The notes beneath the pieces are model-generated. The model was not told where the DNA came from. It saw only the letters and a list, made by a program, of their open reading frames with translations, and searched no databases. From assembly GCA_963707145.1 (NCBI GenBank), contig CAVPOQ010000008.1, positions 620,001 to 684,000 of the forward strand: a DNA stretch of 64,000 nt. The letters are read 5' to 3'. The position numbers were made by a program, and so were the translations under genes. Positions 8,645 to 17,277 of the stretch are shown piece after piece; the first letter of the stretch is position 1; every line of letters starts with the position of its first letter. The DNA is from RPQJ01 sp963707145. Its GTDB lineage: Bacteria; Pseudomonadota; Gammaproteobacteria; Steroidobacterales; Steroidobacteraceae.

Positions 8645-10492
8645 TCAGGCGCTGATCGCGCCGCGTCGCGCGTCGCCCAGCTCGGCGGCCACCGCCTCGA
8701 CGATCTTCTGCGACGTCATCGGCAGGCCGTTGTAGTGCAGGATGGAGTGCAGTTTCGACTTCGGCACGTCCGTCTCGAGCGTGAGCAGCGACCTGAGCTG
8801 CGCGTCGCGGTTCTGCTCGATCACGAAGATCTTCTCGTGGGACGCCATGAAGGCCTCCACCTCCTTCGTGAACGGGAACGCCTTGATGCGCATGTAGTCG
8901 ATCGGGATGCCGCGCCTGGCGAGGATGTCGCGGGCCTCGTTCACGGCGCCGCGGCTGCTGCCGATGGCGACCAGCCCGATGTCGCTCGTACCGGTCGCCT
9001 CGATGACGGGCGGCGGCACCAGCGTCTTCGCGCGCTTGAACTTGCGCACCAGCCGGTCGAGAACCACCTGGTACTCCGTGGAGTCCTCGGTGTAGCCGCC
9101 GTACTGGTTGTGCCCCGAGCCGCGCGTGAAGTACGCGCCCTTCGCGGACACCCCCGGCAGCGTGCGGTAGGGAATGCCGTCGTCGTCCTTGTCGAGGTAG
9201 CGGTGGAACTTCGCCAGCGCCTCGATCTCCTCCTTCGCCAGCACCTTGCCGCGGTCGGGCCGGTAGCCGTCGTCCCACTTGAGCTCCGGGCACATCCAGT
9301 CGTTCATGCCGATGTCGAGGTCCGACATCACGAACACGGGCGTCTGCAGGCGTTCGGCGAGGTCGAAGGCCTGCACCGCCATGTAGAAGCACTCTTCGGG
9401 ATTGGACGGAAACAGCAGCACGTGCCTGGTGTCGCCGTGGGAGGCGTAGGCGCAGAGCATCAGGTCGCACTGCTGCGTGCGCGTCGGCATGCCCGTCGAG
9501 GGGCCCACGCGCTGGACGTCGAAGAGCACTGCGGGGATCTCCGCGTAGTAGGCCAGGCCGATGAACTCGCTCATCAGCGAGATGCCCGGCCCGCTGGTGG
9601 GCGTGAAGGCGCGCGCGCCGTTCCACATCGCCCCGAGCACCATGCCGATCGCCGAGAGCTCGTCCTCGGCCTGGATCACCGCGAAGTTGTTCCGGCCGGT
9701 CTCGGGGTCGACGCGCAGCCTGGCGCAGAAGCCCTTGAACGCGTCCATCAGCGAGGTGGACGGGGTGATCGGGTACCAGGCGCCGACCGTGGCGCCGGCG
9801 TACAGGCAGCCGAGCGCCGCCGCCGTGTTGCCGTCGATCATCACGTGGCCGCTCGTCTTGTCCATGCGCTCGACGCGCAGCGGCAGCGGGCAGGGCAGGT
9901 TGGCCCTGGCCCAGTCCCAGCCGAGCTGTACGGCCTTCATGTTGGCGTCCACCAGCGCGGGCTTCTTCGCGTAGCTCTCGGTGAGGAGCCCGCGGATCAC
10001 CTCGACGTCGATCTCGAGCAGCGCGGCGAGCACACCCGCGTACATGATGTTCTTCATCAGGATGCGGTTGCGCACGCCGACGAAGTTCTCGTTGCACAGC
10101 TTCGCCAGCGGCACGCCGAGGATCGTGATGTCCTCGCGCTTGAGCACCGTGGCGCGCGGCCAGGTCGAGTCGAAGATCAGGTAGCCGCCCGGCGAGACCT
10201 CGCGCACGTCCTTGTGGTAGGTCTCGGCGTTCATCGCCACCATGAGGTCCACCCGGCCGGAACGCGCGACGTAGCCGTCCTTGGTCACGCGGATCTCGTA
10301 CCACGTCGGCAGGCCCTGGATGTTCGAGGGGAAGTAGTTCTTCCCCATCACCGGGATGCCCATCCGGAAGATGGCCTTCATCAGCAGCGTGTTGGCACTG
10401 GCCGAGCCGGTGCCGTTCACGTTGGCGAGCTTGATGACGAAGTCGTTGACGCGGTCTTTCAAGCGGTCTGGCGCTTTTGCGGGCTGGGCCAT
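8645..10492 (-). CDS. korA: 2-oxoacid:ferredoxin oxidoreductase, fused gamma-alpha subunit
   Basis: The 615-residue protein has an N-terminal gamma (POR) domain (about residues 15-190, with GTGSASANTL) fused to the alpha pyrimidine-binding domain (about 205-600). The alpha part contains a GNTAAALGCLYAG stretch and the TSGPGISLMSE element. The chosen ATG at 10492 starts MAQPAK and lies inside the end of the upstream gene, a 34-base overlap consistent with translational coupling; the frame extends upstream only as antisense-like sequence. With korB it forms the core enzyme in the cytoplasm. Confidence 0.88.
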   Translation of the reverse strand: MAQPAKAPDRLKDRVNDFVIKLANVNGTGSASANTLLMKAIFRMGIPVMGKNYFPSNIQGLPTWYEIRVTKDGYVARSGRVDLMVAMNAETYHKDVREVSPGGYLIFDSTWPRATVLKREDITILGVPLAKLCNENFVGVRNRILMKNIMYAGVLAALLEIDVEVIRGLLTESYAKKPALVDANMKAVQLGWDWARANLPCPLPLRVERMDKTSGHVMIDGNTAAALGCLYAGATVGAWYPITPSTSLMDAFKGFCARLRVDPETGRNNFAVIQAEDELSAIGMVLGAMWNGARAFTPTSGPGISLMSEFIGLAYYAEIPAVLFDVQRVGPSTGMPTRTQQCDLMLCAYASHGDTRHVLLFPSNPEECFYMAVQAFDLAERLQTPVFVMSDLDIGMNDWMCPELKWDDGYRPDRGKVLAKEEIEALAKFHRYLDKDDDGIPYRTLPGVSAKGAYFTRGSGHNQYGGYTEDSTEYQVVLDRLVRKFKRAKTLVPPPVIEATGTSDIGLVAIGSSRGAVNEARDILARRGIPIDYMRIKAFPFTKEVEAFMASHEKIFVIEQNRDAQLRSLLTLETDVPKSKLHSILHYNGLPMTSQKIVEAVAAELGDARRGAISA

Positions 10493-12270
10493 GTGTGGTC
10501 GGTCGCGTGGGGCAGGTGGATGGTGGACTTCTGCATGTCCCAGGCCGCCGTCGGGCAGCGCTCGGCGCAGAGTCCGCAGTGCACGCAGAGGTCCTCGTCC
10601 TTCACCATGACGCGGCCAGTCTGCTTCAGGGGCTCGGAGACGTAGAGCGGCTCGTGCGGCGTCTTGCGCGGCGCCTTGAGGCGCGCAGAGAGCTCCGCTT
10701 CCTCGCCGTTTCGGGTGATGGTGAGGCAGTCCGTCGGGCAGATGTCGATGCAGGCGTCGCACTCGATGCAGAGCTTCGCGTCGAACACCGTCTGGATGTC
10801 GCAGTTGAGGCAGCGCTGCACCTCGGCGGCAGTCTGCTCGGGGTCGAAGCCGAGCTCGACCTCGATGTCGAGCTGCTTGAACCGCTCCTTGAGACCGACG
10901 TGGGGCACGAGCCGCCGCTCGACGGGGTTGTAGTCATTCTTGTAGGACCACTCGTGCAGGCCCATCTTGCGGCTCGACAGGTTCAGCGTCGGCGGCAGGC
11001 GGCTCGTCACCGGCTGGCCCATGCAGAAGCCGTGGATCGAGATCGCCGCCTGGTGGCCGTGCTCCACGGCCCAGATGATGTTCTTCGGGCCGAACGCGGC
11101 GTCGCCGCCGAAGAACACGTCCGGGCGCGTGGACTGGAAGGTGGTCTCGTCCACCACCGGCACGTGCCACTTGTCGAACTGGATGCCGAGGTCGTCCTCG
11201 ATCCACGGGAAGGCGTTCTCCTGGCCGATGGCGAGGATCACGTCGTCGGCGGGGAAGAACGTCTCGCCCACGGTGCGCTCGCCGACGATGCGGCCACGCG
11301 CGTCGAAGTCGTATTCCATCCGGTCGAACAGCATGCCGGTGAGGCGGCCGTCCTCCACGACGAAGGCCTTCGGCGAGTGGTTCACCACGATCTCGACGTT
11401 CTCGGCCTCGGCGTCCTCGAGTTCCCACTCCGAGGCCTTGAAGAACTGGCGCGGCTTGCGCGCCATCACCTTGACGTCCTTCGCGCCGAGGCGCAGCGAG
11501 GAGCGGCAGCAGTCCATGGCGGTGTTGCCCACGCCGATGATCAGCACGCGCTCGCCGATCTTCTCGAGGTGCTTGAAGGCGACCGACTCCAGCCACTGGA
11601 TGCCGATGTGGATGTTCGTGTCGCCCTCGGTGCGACCCGGGAGATCGAGCTCCTTGCCCTTGGGCGCGCCCGAGCCCACGAACACCGCATCGAAGCCCCC
11701 GGTCGCAAGCAGCTTCTTCAGGCTTTCGACGCGCGAGTTGTAGCGGATCTCGGCGCCCATGCCGGCGATGTAGCCGATCTCCTCGTCGATTACCGTCTCC
11801 GGCAGGCGGAACGCCGGGATGTTGGTGCGCATCAGGCCGCCCGGCATGTCCCACTGCTCGAGGATCACGACCTCGTAGCCCAGCGGCAGCAGGTCGTTCG
11901 CCACCGTGAGCGAGGCCGGGCCCGCGCCGATGCAGGCGACGCGCTTGCCGTTCTTCTGCGCCGGAATCACCGGCAGCCGCTCGACGATCCCGTCCTTGTG
12001 GTCGGCCGCGACGCGCTTGAGGCGGCAGATCGCGACCGGCTTGTCCTCGACGCGCCCGCGGCGGCAGGCCGGCTCGCAGGGCCGGTCGCAGACGCGGCCG
12101 AGGATGCCCGGGAACACGTTCGACTCCCGGTTCACCATGTAGGCGTCGGAGAAGCGACCGAGCGCGATCAGGCGGATGTACTCGGGAACGTCCGTGTGCG
12201 CCGGGCAGGCCCACTGGCAGTCCACGACGCGGTGGAAGTAGTCCGGATTCGACGTGTCGGTCGGCTGCAC
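10459..12270 (-). CDS. GltD-like FAD/NAD(P) oxidoreductase with C-terminal double [4Fe-4S] ferredoxin domain
   Basis: The 603-residue protein has three parts. First is an N-terminal Fe-S-binding region with CQWACP and CDRPCEPAC, as in glutamate-synthase small subunits. Next is a two-dinucleotide flavoprotein core with GAGPAS near residue 110 and GVGNTAMD near residue 245. Last is a C-terminal ferredoxin domain with two CxxCxxCxxxC clusters (CIECDACIDIC, CVHCGLCAERC). As the first gene of the korAB operon it probably moves electrons between ferredoxin-level clusters and NAD(P)H. There is no large glutamate-synthase subunit nearby, so a GltD role is unlikely. Confidence 0.8.
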   Translation of the reverse strand: MQPTDTSNPDYFHRVVDCQWACPAHTDVPEYIRLIALGRFSDAYMVNRESNVFPGILGRVCDRPCEPACRRGRVEDKPVAICRLKRVAADHKDGIVERLPVIPAQKNGKRVACIGAGPASLTVANDLLPLGYEVVILEQWDMPGGLMRTNIPAFRLPETVIDEEIGYIAGMGAEIRYNSRVESLKKLLATGGFDAVFVGSGAPKGKELDLPGRTEGDTNIHIGIQWLESVAFKHLEKIGERVLIIGVGNTAMDCCRSSLRLGAKDVKVMARKPRQFFKASEWELEDAEAENVEIVVNHSPKAFVVEDGRLTGMLFDRMEYDFDARGRIVGERTVGETFFPADDVILAIGQENAFPWIEDDLGIQFDKWHVPVVDETTFQSTRPDVFFGGDAAFGPKNIIWAVEHGHQAAISIHGFCMGQPVTSRLPPTLNLSSRKMGLHEWSYKNDYNPVERRLVPHVGLKERFKQLDIEVELGFDPEQTAAEVQRCLNCDIQTVFDAKLCIECDACIDICPTDCLTITRNGEEAELSARLKAPRKTPHEPLYVSEPLKQTGRVMVKDEDLCVHCGLCAERCPTAAWDMQKSTIHLPHATDHTWPSPQKRQTA

Positions 12271-12291
12271 GATCTGTCCTGCCGGTGTTCG

Positions 12292-12309
12292 TAAGCTCGC
12301 GGCAGCTTA
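12292..12309. promoter_or_regulatory. TAAGCT-N6-AGCTTA inverted repeat
   Basis: A perfect 6-bp inverted repeat, unusually AT-rich for this genome, lies 22 bases before the start of the flavoprotein/korAB operon and 52 bases after the end of the surface-structure operon. It could be an operator for the kor operon or part of a transcript end for the upstream operon. The choice cannot be made from sequence. Confidence 0.35.
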
Positions 12310-12360
12310 GCCGTTCCCCCGGGCCGTGCAACCCGCGATCCGGCAAGCCGTTGCGGCCTC

Positions 12361-14367
12361 TCAGCGCTGCCTGCGGGCCGGCAACTCGATGCGCGACTGG
12401 CCGCGCACGCCCACCTGGACCTTGAACCGGGCTTCCGGCGGGACGATCCAGGCGAGCGGCAGGTTATCGGGCACGACGCTCAGGACGTGGTCGCCGGCGA
12501 CGACCGCGGGAAACGAGAAGCGGCCTTGCGTATCGGTCCGGGCCGCGAACCGCCCGTTGAGCAGCACCGCGACATTCGCGGCGCCGGCCTCGCCGGCATC
12601 CAGCCGGCCGTTGTCGTTCTCGTCGAGAAACAGGATCCCGGCGATGCTGCCGGAGCCGTTGCCCGGGACTCCGCCGAGCGGTGCGGACGGCGAGCCGGCA
12701 CGCCAGTCGTACCGCACGCTGAGGTAGAGACCGGAGTCGTTGGAGCTCAGCTGCTCGTAGGGCTGCTCGACCGTGACCGGTGAGGTGACCGTGAGCGGGA
12801 GACGGCCCGAACTGTGGTTCTGGTAGTAGTTCGCGCTCGCGGTCCAGCCGCGCGCGAAGCCCCAGTTCAGCGCCACGTTCGCCAGCAGGTCGTCGGAGCT
12901 CGCCTCGCCGAAGATCCTGTTCCAGCTCGCGTTCGCGTCGATCGACAGGTTGCGGCGCAGGTCGCCGCCGCCGTGGAGGGCAACGCCCGCCGAGTTCTCG
13001 CTCCGGGACTCCAGATTCGTCCGGCCGAATACCAGCGCGGTGCTCAGCCGTTGTCCGACCTGGGTGTTCCAGGTCTGGTCCAGGGTGATCTGTGCGCCGT
13101 CCTGGCGGTCGTCTCGCGCGTAGTTCAGCTGGCCCCGTCCGATGCCCCAGCGGTTGGTCGCGTCGAGGAAGCCGAATGCCGACCAGGCGTCCGACCCGTC
13201 CGCACGGACCTCGGCCTGGTCTCCGGGAACGCTCGCCGGGCGGGTGAAGGCCCTGTTCTGCCGGATGTTCGCACCGCCGCCGAAGCCCAGCCTGGACGAG
13301 TACTGGTAGCGGGCGTACCCGGTGCCGTAGGCCACGTCGCCGCTGACTCCGGACACGGAGGCGACGTAGTCGACGCCGCCGTCGAGAGTCCAGCGCCGGC
13401 TCTGGTACGCGGCACGGTAATAGACCCCCTCGCTGTCGCTGGCCAGTTGCTGGTTGCCCCAGACGAGCTCCGGCTCCAGGTGGAAGGCACCGAAGGAATG
13501 CCACGTGCGGCCGGAGCGGAGCGCGGCGTCCAGCCAGTACCCGAGGCGATTTTCGCCGCCCTCGGTCGTGCTGTCCGCGACGTTGAGCTGCGCCCGGGCG
13601 TCCGGAGTCGCCCATGCGATCGCACTGAACCACGACTGCGCGGAGATCCGTTCCGACGATTCGTCGAGGCCGGTGCGCACGCTCTGGACGTCGACCGTCT
13701 GCGCCGCCACGGACCAGTGATCCGCGAAGTTCCACTGGAGCCCACCGCTGGCCTGCCGTCCCCCGAGGCTCTCGACCGTCGGGATGTAGACGCCGGTGAA
13801 GATCGAGGGCTCCCCGTAGGAGGCGAACACCTGCAGCTCGTTCCCCCGGCGCCACTCCATCGCGGTGCCGCTCATCTGGATCGTGGGGACGAAGAAGCGG
13901 TTCTGGCGGCGCGCCAGGTCCCCCATCGGGGTGAAGGTGACGCCGACGCTGTTGTTCAGGTACCAGTCCGAGCTGACGGGCAGTCCGCGCTGCACCAGCG
14001 TGATCATGTTGCCGGAGCCGCTGCCCTCGCTCCCCATGAAGCGGACCGTGGCGTCGAGCGTGAACGCACCGTACTGCGGCGTGTCGATCATGCCGCCGAA
14101 GCGCGCGCCGGCCTCGTTCAGGTCGGAGCCGCCGCGGCTCAGGCGGCTGGCGACGGCCTCGGCGAACAGTGCGCGCGGCCAGCCGGACGCGTCGTGGCCG
14201 CCGAACTGCTCCGAGTCGACCTCGACGGGGAGGTTGCCGCCGTCGATGAGCCGGTCCTGGTAGCCGGCCGGGGCCGCTGGCGCAGCGGGCACGAGCTCGG
14301 CGCTGCCCGACGCGATCGGCGCGCCGAGCAGGACCAGACACAGCGCATGTGACGGCCGGGCATTCAC
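12361..14367 (-). CDS. Outer-membrane beta-barrel protein with C-terminal SdrD/Cna-B-like domain (usher-like role inferred)
   Basis: The 668-residue protein starts at a GTG in a GTGA overlap with the chaperone gene. A signal sequence occupies about residues 1-25. The long middle (about 60-570) is rich in alternating aromatic/polar strands typical of an outer-membrane barrel. The last roughly 100 residues form an SdrD/Cna-B-like beta domain (LDENDNGRLDAGEAG, then VLLNGR and TDTQGRFSF), a module also seen at the end of alternative fimbrial ushers. No classical FimD/PapC signature was recognised. Position and partner chaperone suggest it assembles or secretes the two subunit-like proteins. Function is inferred. 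Confidence 0.6.
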   Translation of the reverse strand: MNARPSHALCLVLLGAPIASGSAELVPAAPAAPAGYQDRLIDGGNLPVEVDSEQFGGHDASGWPRALFAEAVASRLSRGGSDLNEAGARFGGMIDTPQYGAFTLDATVRFMGSEGSGSGNMITLVQRGLPVSSDWYLNNSVGVTFTPMGDLARRQNRFFVPTIQMSGTAMEWRRGNELQVFASYGEPSIFTGVYIPTVESLGGRQASGGLQWNFADHWSVAAQTVDVQSVRTGLDESSERISAQSWFSAIAWATPDARAQLNVADSTTEGGENRLGYWLDAALRSGRTWHSFGAFHLEPELVWGNQQLASDSEGVYYRAAYQSRRWTLDGGVDYVASVSGVSGDVAYGTGYARYQYSSRLGFGGGANIRQNRAFTRPASVPGDQAEVRADGSDAWSAFGFLDATNRWGIGRGQLNYARDDRQDGAQITLDQTWNTQVGQRLSTALVFGRTNLESRSENSAGVALHGGGDLRRNLSIDANASWNRIFGEASSDDLLANVALNWGFARGWTASANYYQNHSSGRLPLTVTSPVTVEQPYEQLSSNDSGLYLSVRYDWRAGSPSAPLGGVPGNGSGSIAGILFLDENDNGRLDAGEAGAANVAVLLNGRFAARTDTQGRFSFPAVVAGDHVLSVVPDNLPLAWIVPPEARFKVQVGVRGQSRIELPARRQR

Positions 14368-15173
14368 CGCATGAACGGCTGGTTGATCTCGATGCGCTGT
14401 CCGTCGCCCCACTCGATCGCGCCCGCGACCCGGACCGGATAGGCGAGGTCGTTGACCGAGTTCGAGCCGTCCGACGCCGACAGCGGGATCGTGCGGGTCT
14501 CGCCCGGGAGGATGGGCAGCGTGGACGGCGCGAACTCGAGCCTGCGGCCCCTGGCATCGGTGCCCGACAGGAAGCCGTCGAGTCGTGCGTGGGCGTTGCC
14601 GGTATTGCGCACCGTCAGCACCGGCTGGGTGCCGCCCGCCGTGTCGGCGACGCTCGCCTCGACGACCTGCAGCACCGGCGCGGCGGATCCGACCACGACG
14701 TAGACGATCACGCCGATGCGGCCGCTGACGGGCACCGGCAGCCCGCTCTCGGTCTTCACCGTCTGCGGATCGCCTTCGATCATCAGCCCGAATCGGCACT
14801 CGCCGGCCGCCGCGTCGGGAGGCGGCTGCACCTCGAAGCGGTACCGGTAGCGGCCGCCGCCGGGCACCTCGATCTGGTGTCGCTCGATCGCGACCCAGTC
14901 GCGGCAACTGCCTGGCGCCAGTTCCTCGGCGAAGGTCACGCCGCCGGCGGCGTCCAGCGTCCAGTCCGCGGTGCTCAGGTGGTAGCGCGAGGGGCCGTGG
15001 CCGGCGTTGGTGATCTCCACGACCTGCCGGATCCGCTCGCCGGGTTGGGCGCGGATCTCGAAGCGCGGCGGGGAGACGACGGCCGCGAAGTCCTGTGCCG
15101 CGGCCGGGAGGGCGCTTGCGACGCAGACGGCGACGATCGGGACGAGGCTGCGAAGGTGAGACATACGATTCAT
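14364..15173 (-). CDS. Periplasmic PapD-like molecular chaperone of the surface-structure operon
   Basis: The 269-residue protein has a signal sequence ending near AAAQ (about residue 27). Two beta-sandwich regions follow, with features of pilus-assembly chaperones: an N-terminal PPRFEIRAQPGE segment and a C-terminal Ig-like domain (VLTVRNTGNAHARLDG). Such chaperones cap periplasmic subunits before delivery to an outer-membrane usher. It overlaps the gene on each side by 4 bases. It is divergent from classical FimC, so the assignment rests on fold-like features and context. Confidence 0.65.
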   Translation of the reverse strand: MNRMSHLRSLVPIVAVCVASALPAAAQDFAAVVSPPRFEIRAQPGERIRQVVEITNAGHGPSRYHLSTADWTLDAAGGVTFAEELAPGSCRDWVAIERHQIEVPGGGRYRYRFEVQPPPDAAAGECRFGLMIEGDPQTVKTESGLPVPVSGRIGVIVYVVVGSAAPVLQVVEASVADTAGGTQPVLTVRNTGNAHARLDGFLSGTDARGRRLEFAPSTLPILPGETRTIPLSASDGSNSVNDLAYPVRVAGAIEWGDGQRIEINQPFMR

Positions 15174-15637
15174 TCCGTGTCGATTTCGAAGTGGAACTGG
15201 AGGCGTTGCATGCCCGGCAGCCGGGCACCGTCGGCCTCGATGCGCAGGGTCAGTGTTTCTTCCAGGAACGGGCTCGAGATCGGGCCCTGGTAGACCATCA
15301 CGCGGCCGCCCGGCGCGATCTCGCCCGGCAGCAGGCGTCCCTGGGTCGTCCAGCGCACGCGGACCGCAGCCGTGCCCTGCTCGGGGAAGACGAGGTACAG
15401 GCGCCCGTTGCGGTCGAGCCAGGGTGCGAGATTCAGCCGCACGGCCACGGCCGTCGCGCCCTCGAGTGTGTCGTCGCGAGCGAGCGAGGGCGCCGCCTGG
15501 CGCCAGCGCAGCAGCGCCGTGGACTCCACCGGCAGCGTGGCGCTGTCGTCGACGCGATAGGTCGCGGATTCGGCCGGCGGCGAGTACGAGGCGCCCGAGG
15601 CCAGCAGCGCGAGGGCGACGATGGCAAGGGCCTTCAT
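15170..15637 (-). CDS. Small secreted protein of the surface-structure operon
   Basis: The 155-residue protein has a clear signal sequence (MKALAIVALALLASGASY) and a predicted beta-rich body ending LQFHFEIDTE. No family is recognised. Its ATG overlaps the stop of the preceding subunit-like gene (ATGA) and its stop overlaps the chaperone gene in the same way, so it is made as part of the same unit. It could be a minor or tip subunit. Confidence 0.6.
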   Translation of the reverse strand: MKALAIVALALLASGASYSPPAESATYRVDDSATLPVESTALLRWRQAAPSLARDDTLEGATAVAVRLNLAPWLDRNGRLYLVFPEQGTAAVRVRWTTQGRLLPGEIAPGGRVMVYQGPISSPFLEETLTLRIEADGARLPGMQRLQFHFEIDTE

Positions 15638-16278
15638 GGCGTGCTCAGCGTGTAGGTGACACGCCCCGTGTAGGTGCCCGAGGCGACGAAGCCTGCGTTT
15701 GCGTAGCGGAACGTGTGGCAGCTCTCGGCCCACTGGTTGCGGTTGATCGTGCCGATGGTCTGCGTTCCGCCGACGAACGTGCCGGCCGGGAAGGGTTGTG
15801 CGCCGCTGTCGCCGTTGCCGCTGCTGGTCCAGCTGATCTGGGTGAACGGGATGCGATCGCCTGCAACGGTCACGAGGTTGGCGGGCGACGTGGCGCGCAG
15901 CGACGCCGCGCCGGTGTTGGCGGTGCTGCGGTAGAAGCCGCCGACGTAGAGCTGGGCCGGCGCGTTGCAGAACACGTAGTTGTCGTAGAAGCTCGACGAG
16001 GCGGTGCTGTTGGTGGTCATCGTCTGCGCCGTGCCGTTGCCGACCTGGGCGGCGGGCACGGTCACCGAGACGACGTTCACCGTCGGGTTGTTCGCGGGCG
16101 TCCCGTTGCTGGTGTAGATGCCCGAGAACGAGCCCACCCCGACCTGCAGGTAGATCATCCGTGGATTCGCCGCGCCGATGTTCACGGTGAACGCGACGGA
16201 CGCCGCCGGGTACGCTCCCATGGCGATCATCGACGCCGCGGCCGCGACGGCGTGTGACGTTATGTTGATTGCGCGCAC
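15634..16278 (-). CDS. Fimbria-like secreted subunit protein, second paralogue
   Basis: The 214-residue protein starts at a GTG (16278), which gives a proper signal sequence (basic N-terminus, hydrophobic core, cleavage near SVA). The mature part is Thr/Asn/Gly-rich with alternating beta-strand patterning. It contains a FTVNIGAANPRMIYLQVG segment that parallels FTIIIPKVLFLQVG in the first subunit gene, and both end in GRVTYT followed by a short tail. It is therefore a diverged paralogue of the protein encoded at 16362-16991. Two cysteines may form a disulfide. Role as a structural subunit is inferred. Confidence 0.65.
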   Translation of the reverse strand: MRAINITSHAVAAAASMIAMGAYPAASVAFTVNIGAANPRMIYLQVGVGSFSGIYTSNGTPANNPTVNVVSVTVPAAQVGNGTAQTMTTNSTASSSFYDNYVFCNAPAQLYVGGFYRSTANTGAASLRATSPANLVTVAGDRIPFTQISWTSSGNGDSGAQPFPAGTFVGGTQTIGTINRNQWAESCHTFRYANAGFVASGTYTGRVTYTLSTP

Positions 16279-16321
16279 GTGGTTTTTCTCTGCGCCCCTT
16301 CCCCAGGTGTCCCCTGTCGAA

Positions 16322-16351
16322 GTGCCCGGCGCCCCCTTCGGCGCCGGGCAC
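16322..16351 (-). promoter_or_regulatory. Perfect 12-bp intercistronic hairpin
   Basis: GTGCCCGGCGCC at 16322-16333 pairs perfectly with its complement at 16340-16351 around a 6-base loop. It lies between the stop of the first subunit gene (16362) and the start of the second (16278). It has no T-run on the coding strand, so it is better read as a partial terminator or mRNA-stabilising stem that keeps the first cistron more abundant than the rest. Confidence 0.6.
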
Positions 16352-16361
16352 GGGTCGTGGG

Positions 16362-16991
16362 CTAGGGCAGCGCGGCCGTGTAGGTCACGCGACCGTTGTT
16401 GACGTTGAGGCCGCCGTAGGTGCCGGCGGCGACCGGGGCACTGTTGGCGTACGTGTACGTCCAGCGCGCGTCCTGGTTCACGATCTTGCCTGCCACCGGC
16501 GCAATGGGAATGGCGGCGCTGTTGCCGTTCACCAGCACCGGCGCCGGCAGCACGTTCGCGGTGTTGAGCGCGGCGGCCGTGGTGGTGATCTGCGCCCAGC
16601 CGATCGAGTCGCCGGCTCCGTTGCCGATTGCGCCCGGGGTGGTGGCCGACAGCGTGACGTTGCCGCCGTTGCCCCGGACCATCGCCGTGACGGTGCCGTT
16701 GCCGAGATCGCCGCTGCCAGCCGTGGCGTTCACCGCGACGCCGTTGCCGACATCCGCCGCCGGCACGTCGAACGTGATCATGTCGACGGCGCCGTTGTTC
16801 GCGAACAGGGCGCCCGTGCCGACCTGCAGGAACAGCACTTTCGGAATGATGATCGTGAAATCGACCTTGGCGGTCGCGTTGAGCGCGCCGGCGCCGGTCT
16901 GGAAGTTGGATTCGGCATTGGCGGCGAAGGGCGCGGCGACCACGGCGGCCAGCGCAATCCCCTTGAGCGCGCGCGAGAGGGTACGGTTCAT
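16362..16991 (-). CDS. Fimbria-like secreted subunit protein, first gene of operon
   Basis: The 209-residue protein has a signal sequence ending AANA (about residue 26). The mature chain is rich in Ala, Asn, Val, Thr and Gly with no cysteine, resembling a beta-sandwich pilin or spore-coat-U-like subunit. The ATG at 16991 is preceded by AGGAG about 12 bases upstream. It leads the five-gene minus-strand operon and is followed by a strong hairpin, the usual position of a major structural subunit. No named family is assigned. Confidence 0.65.
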   Translation of the reverse strand: MNRTLSRALKGIALAAVVAAPFAANAESNFQTGAGALNATAKVDFTIIIPKVLFLQVGTGALFANNGAVDMITFDVPAADVGNGVAVNATAGSGDLGNGTVTAMVRGNGGNVTLSATTPGAIGNGAGDSIGWAQITTTAAALNTANVLPAPVLVNGNSAAIPIAPVAGKIVNQDARWTYTYANSAPVAAGTYGGLNVNNGRVTYTAALP

Positions 16992-17277
16992 AAGACTCTT
17001 GCTCCTGCAACGATGTGTGGACGTGTCGGTTCGTGCGGGACTTGCGTTGCCATCCGGCCGCGAGGCCTCGTGAGCCGACGCCAGTCTTCGCGCAGGCGCA
17101 ATTGTTCCGGGCGGTGCCAGCCGTGGGACGTGACAGGCGTCGCGAATCGGCACCACTTGCAGCGCGTCGGGACGACGCGTGCGGCTGGACTGTGAACGGC
17201 GTGGCGATTCCGGCCTGGCCGGGCCGAGTGAATTGCCGCGCGCAGGCGTGACGCGCGGCGGCCCGTCGCGAGCGTGC

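Noticed and set aside
8451..10304. Long alternative minus-strand frame over korA
   Set aside because: It is a frame-shifted reading of korA with Arg-rich content and no domain.
14364..15228. Longer N-terminus for the barrel protein, reading through the chaperone gene
   Set aside because: The upstream part is an Arg/Pro-rich out-of-frame version of the chaperone; the GTG at 14367 gives a signal sequence and the 4-bp overlap used across the operon.
17210..17222. CCGGCC-T-GGCCGG as a terminator for the oxyR operon
   Set aside because: The loop is a single base, there is no T-run, and such GC palindromes are expected by chance here.
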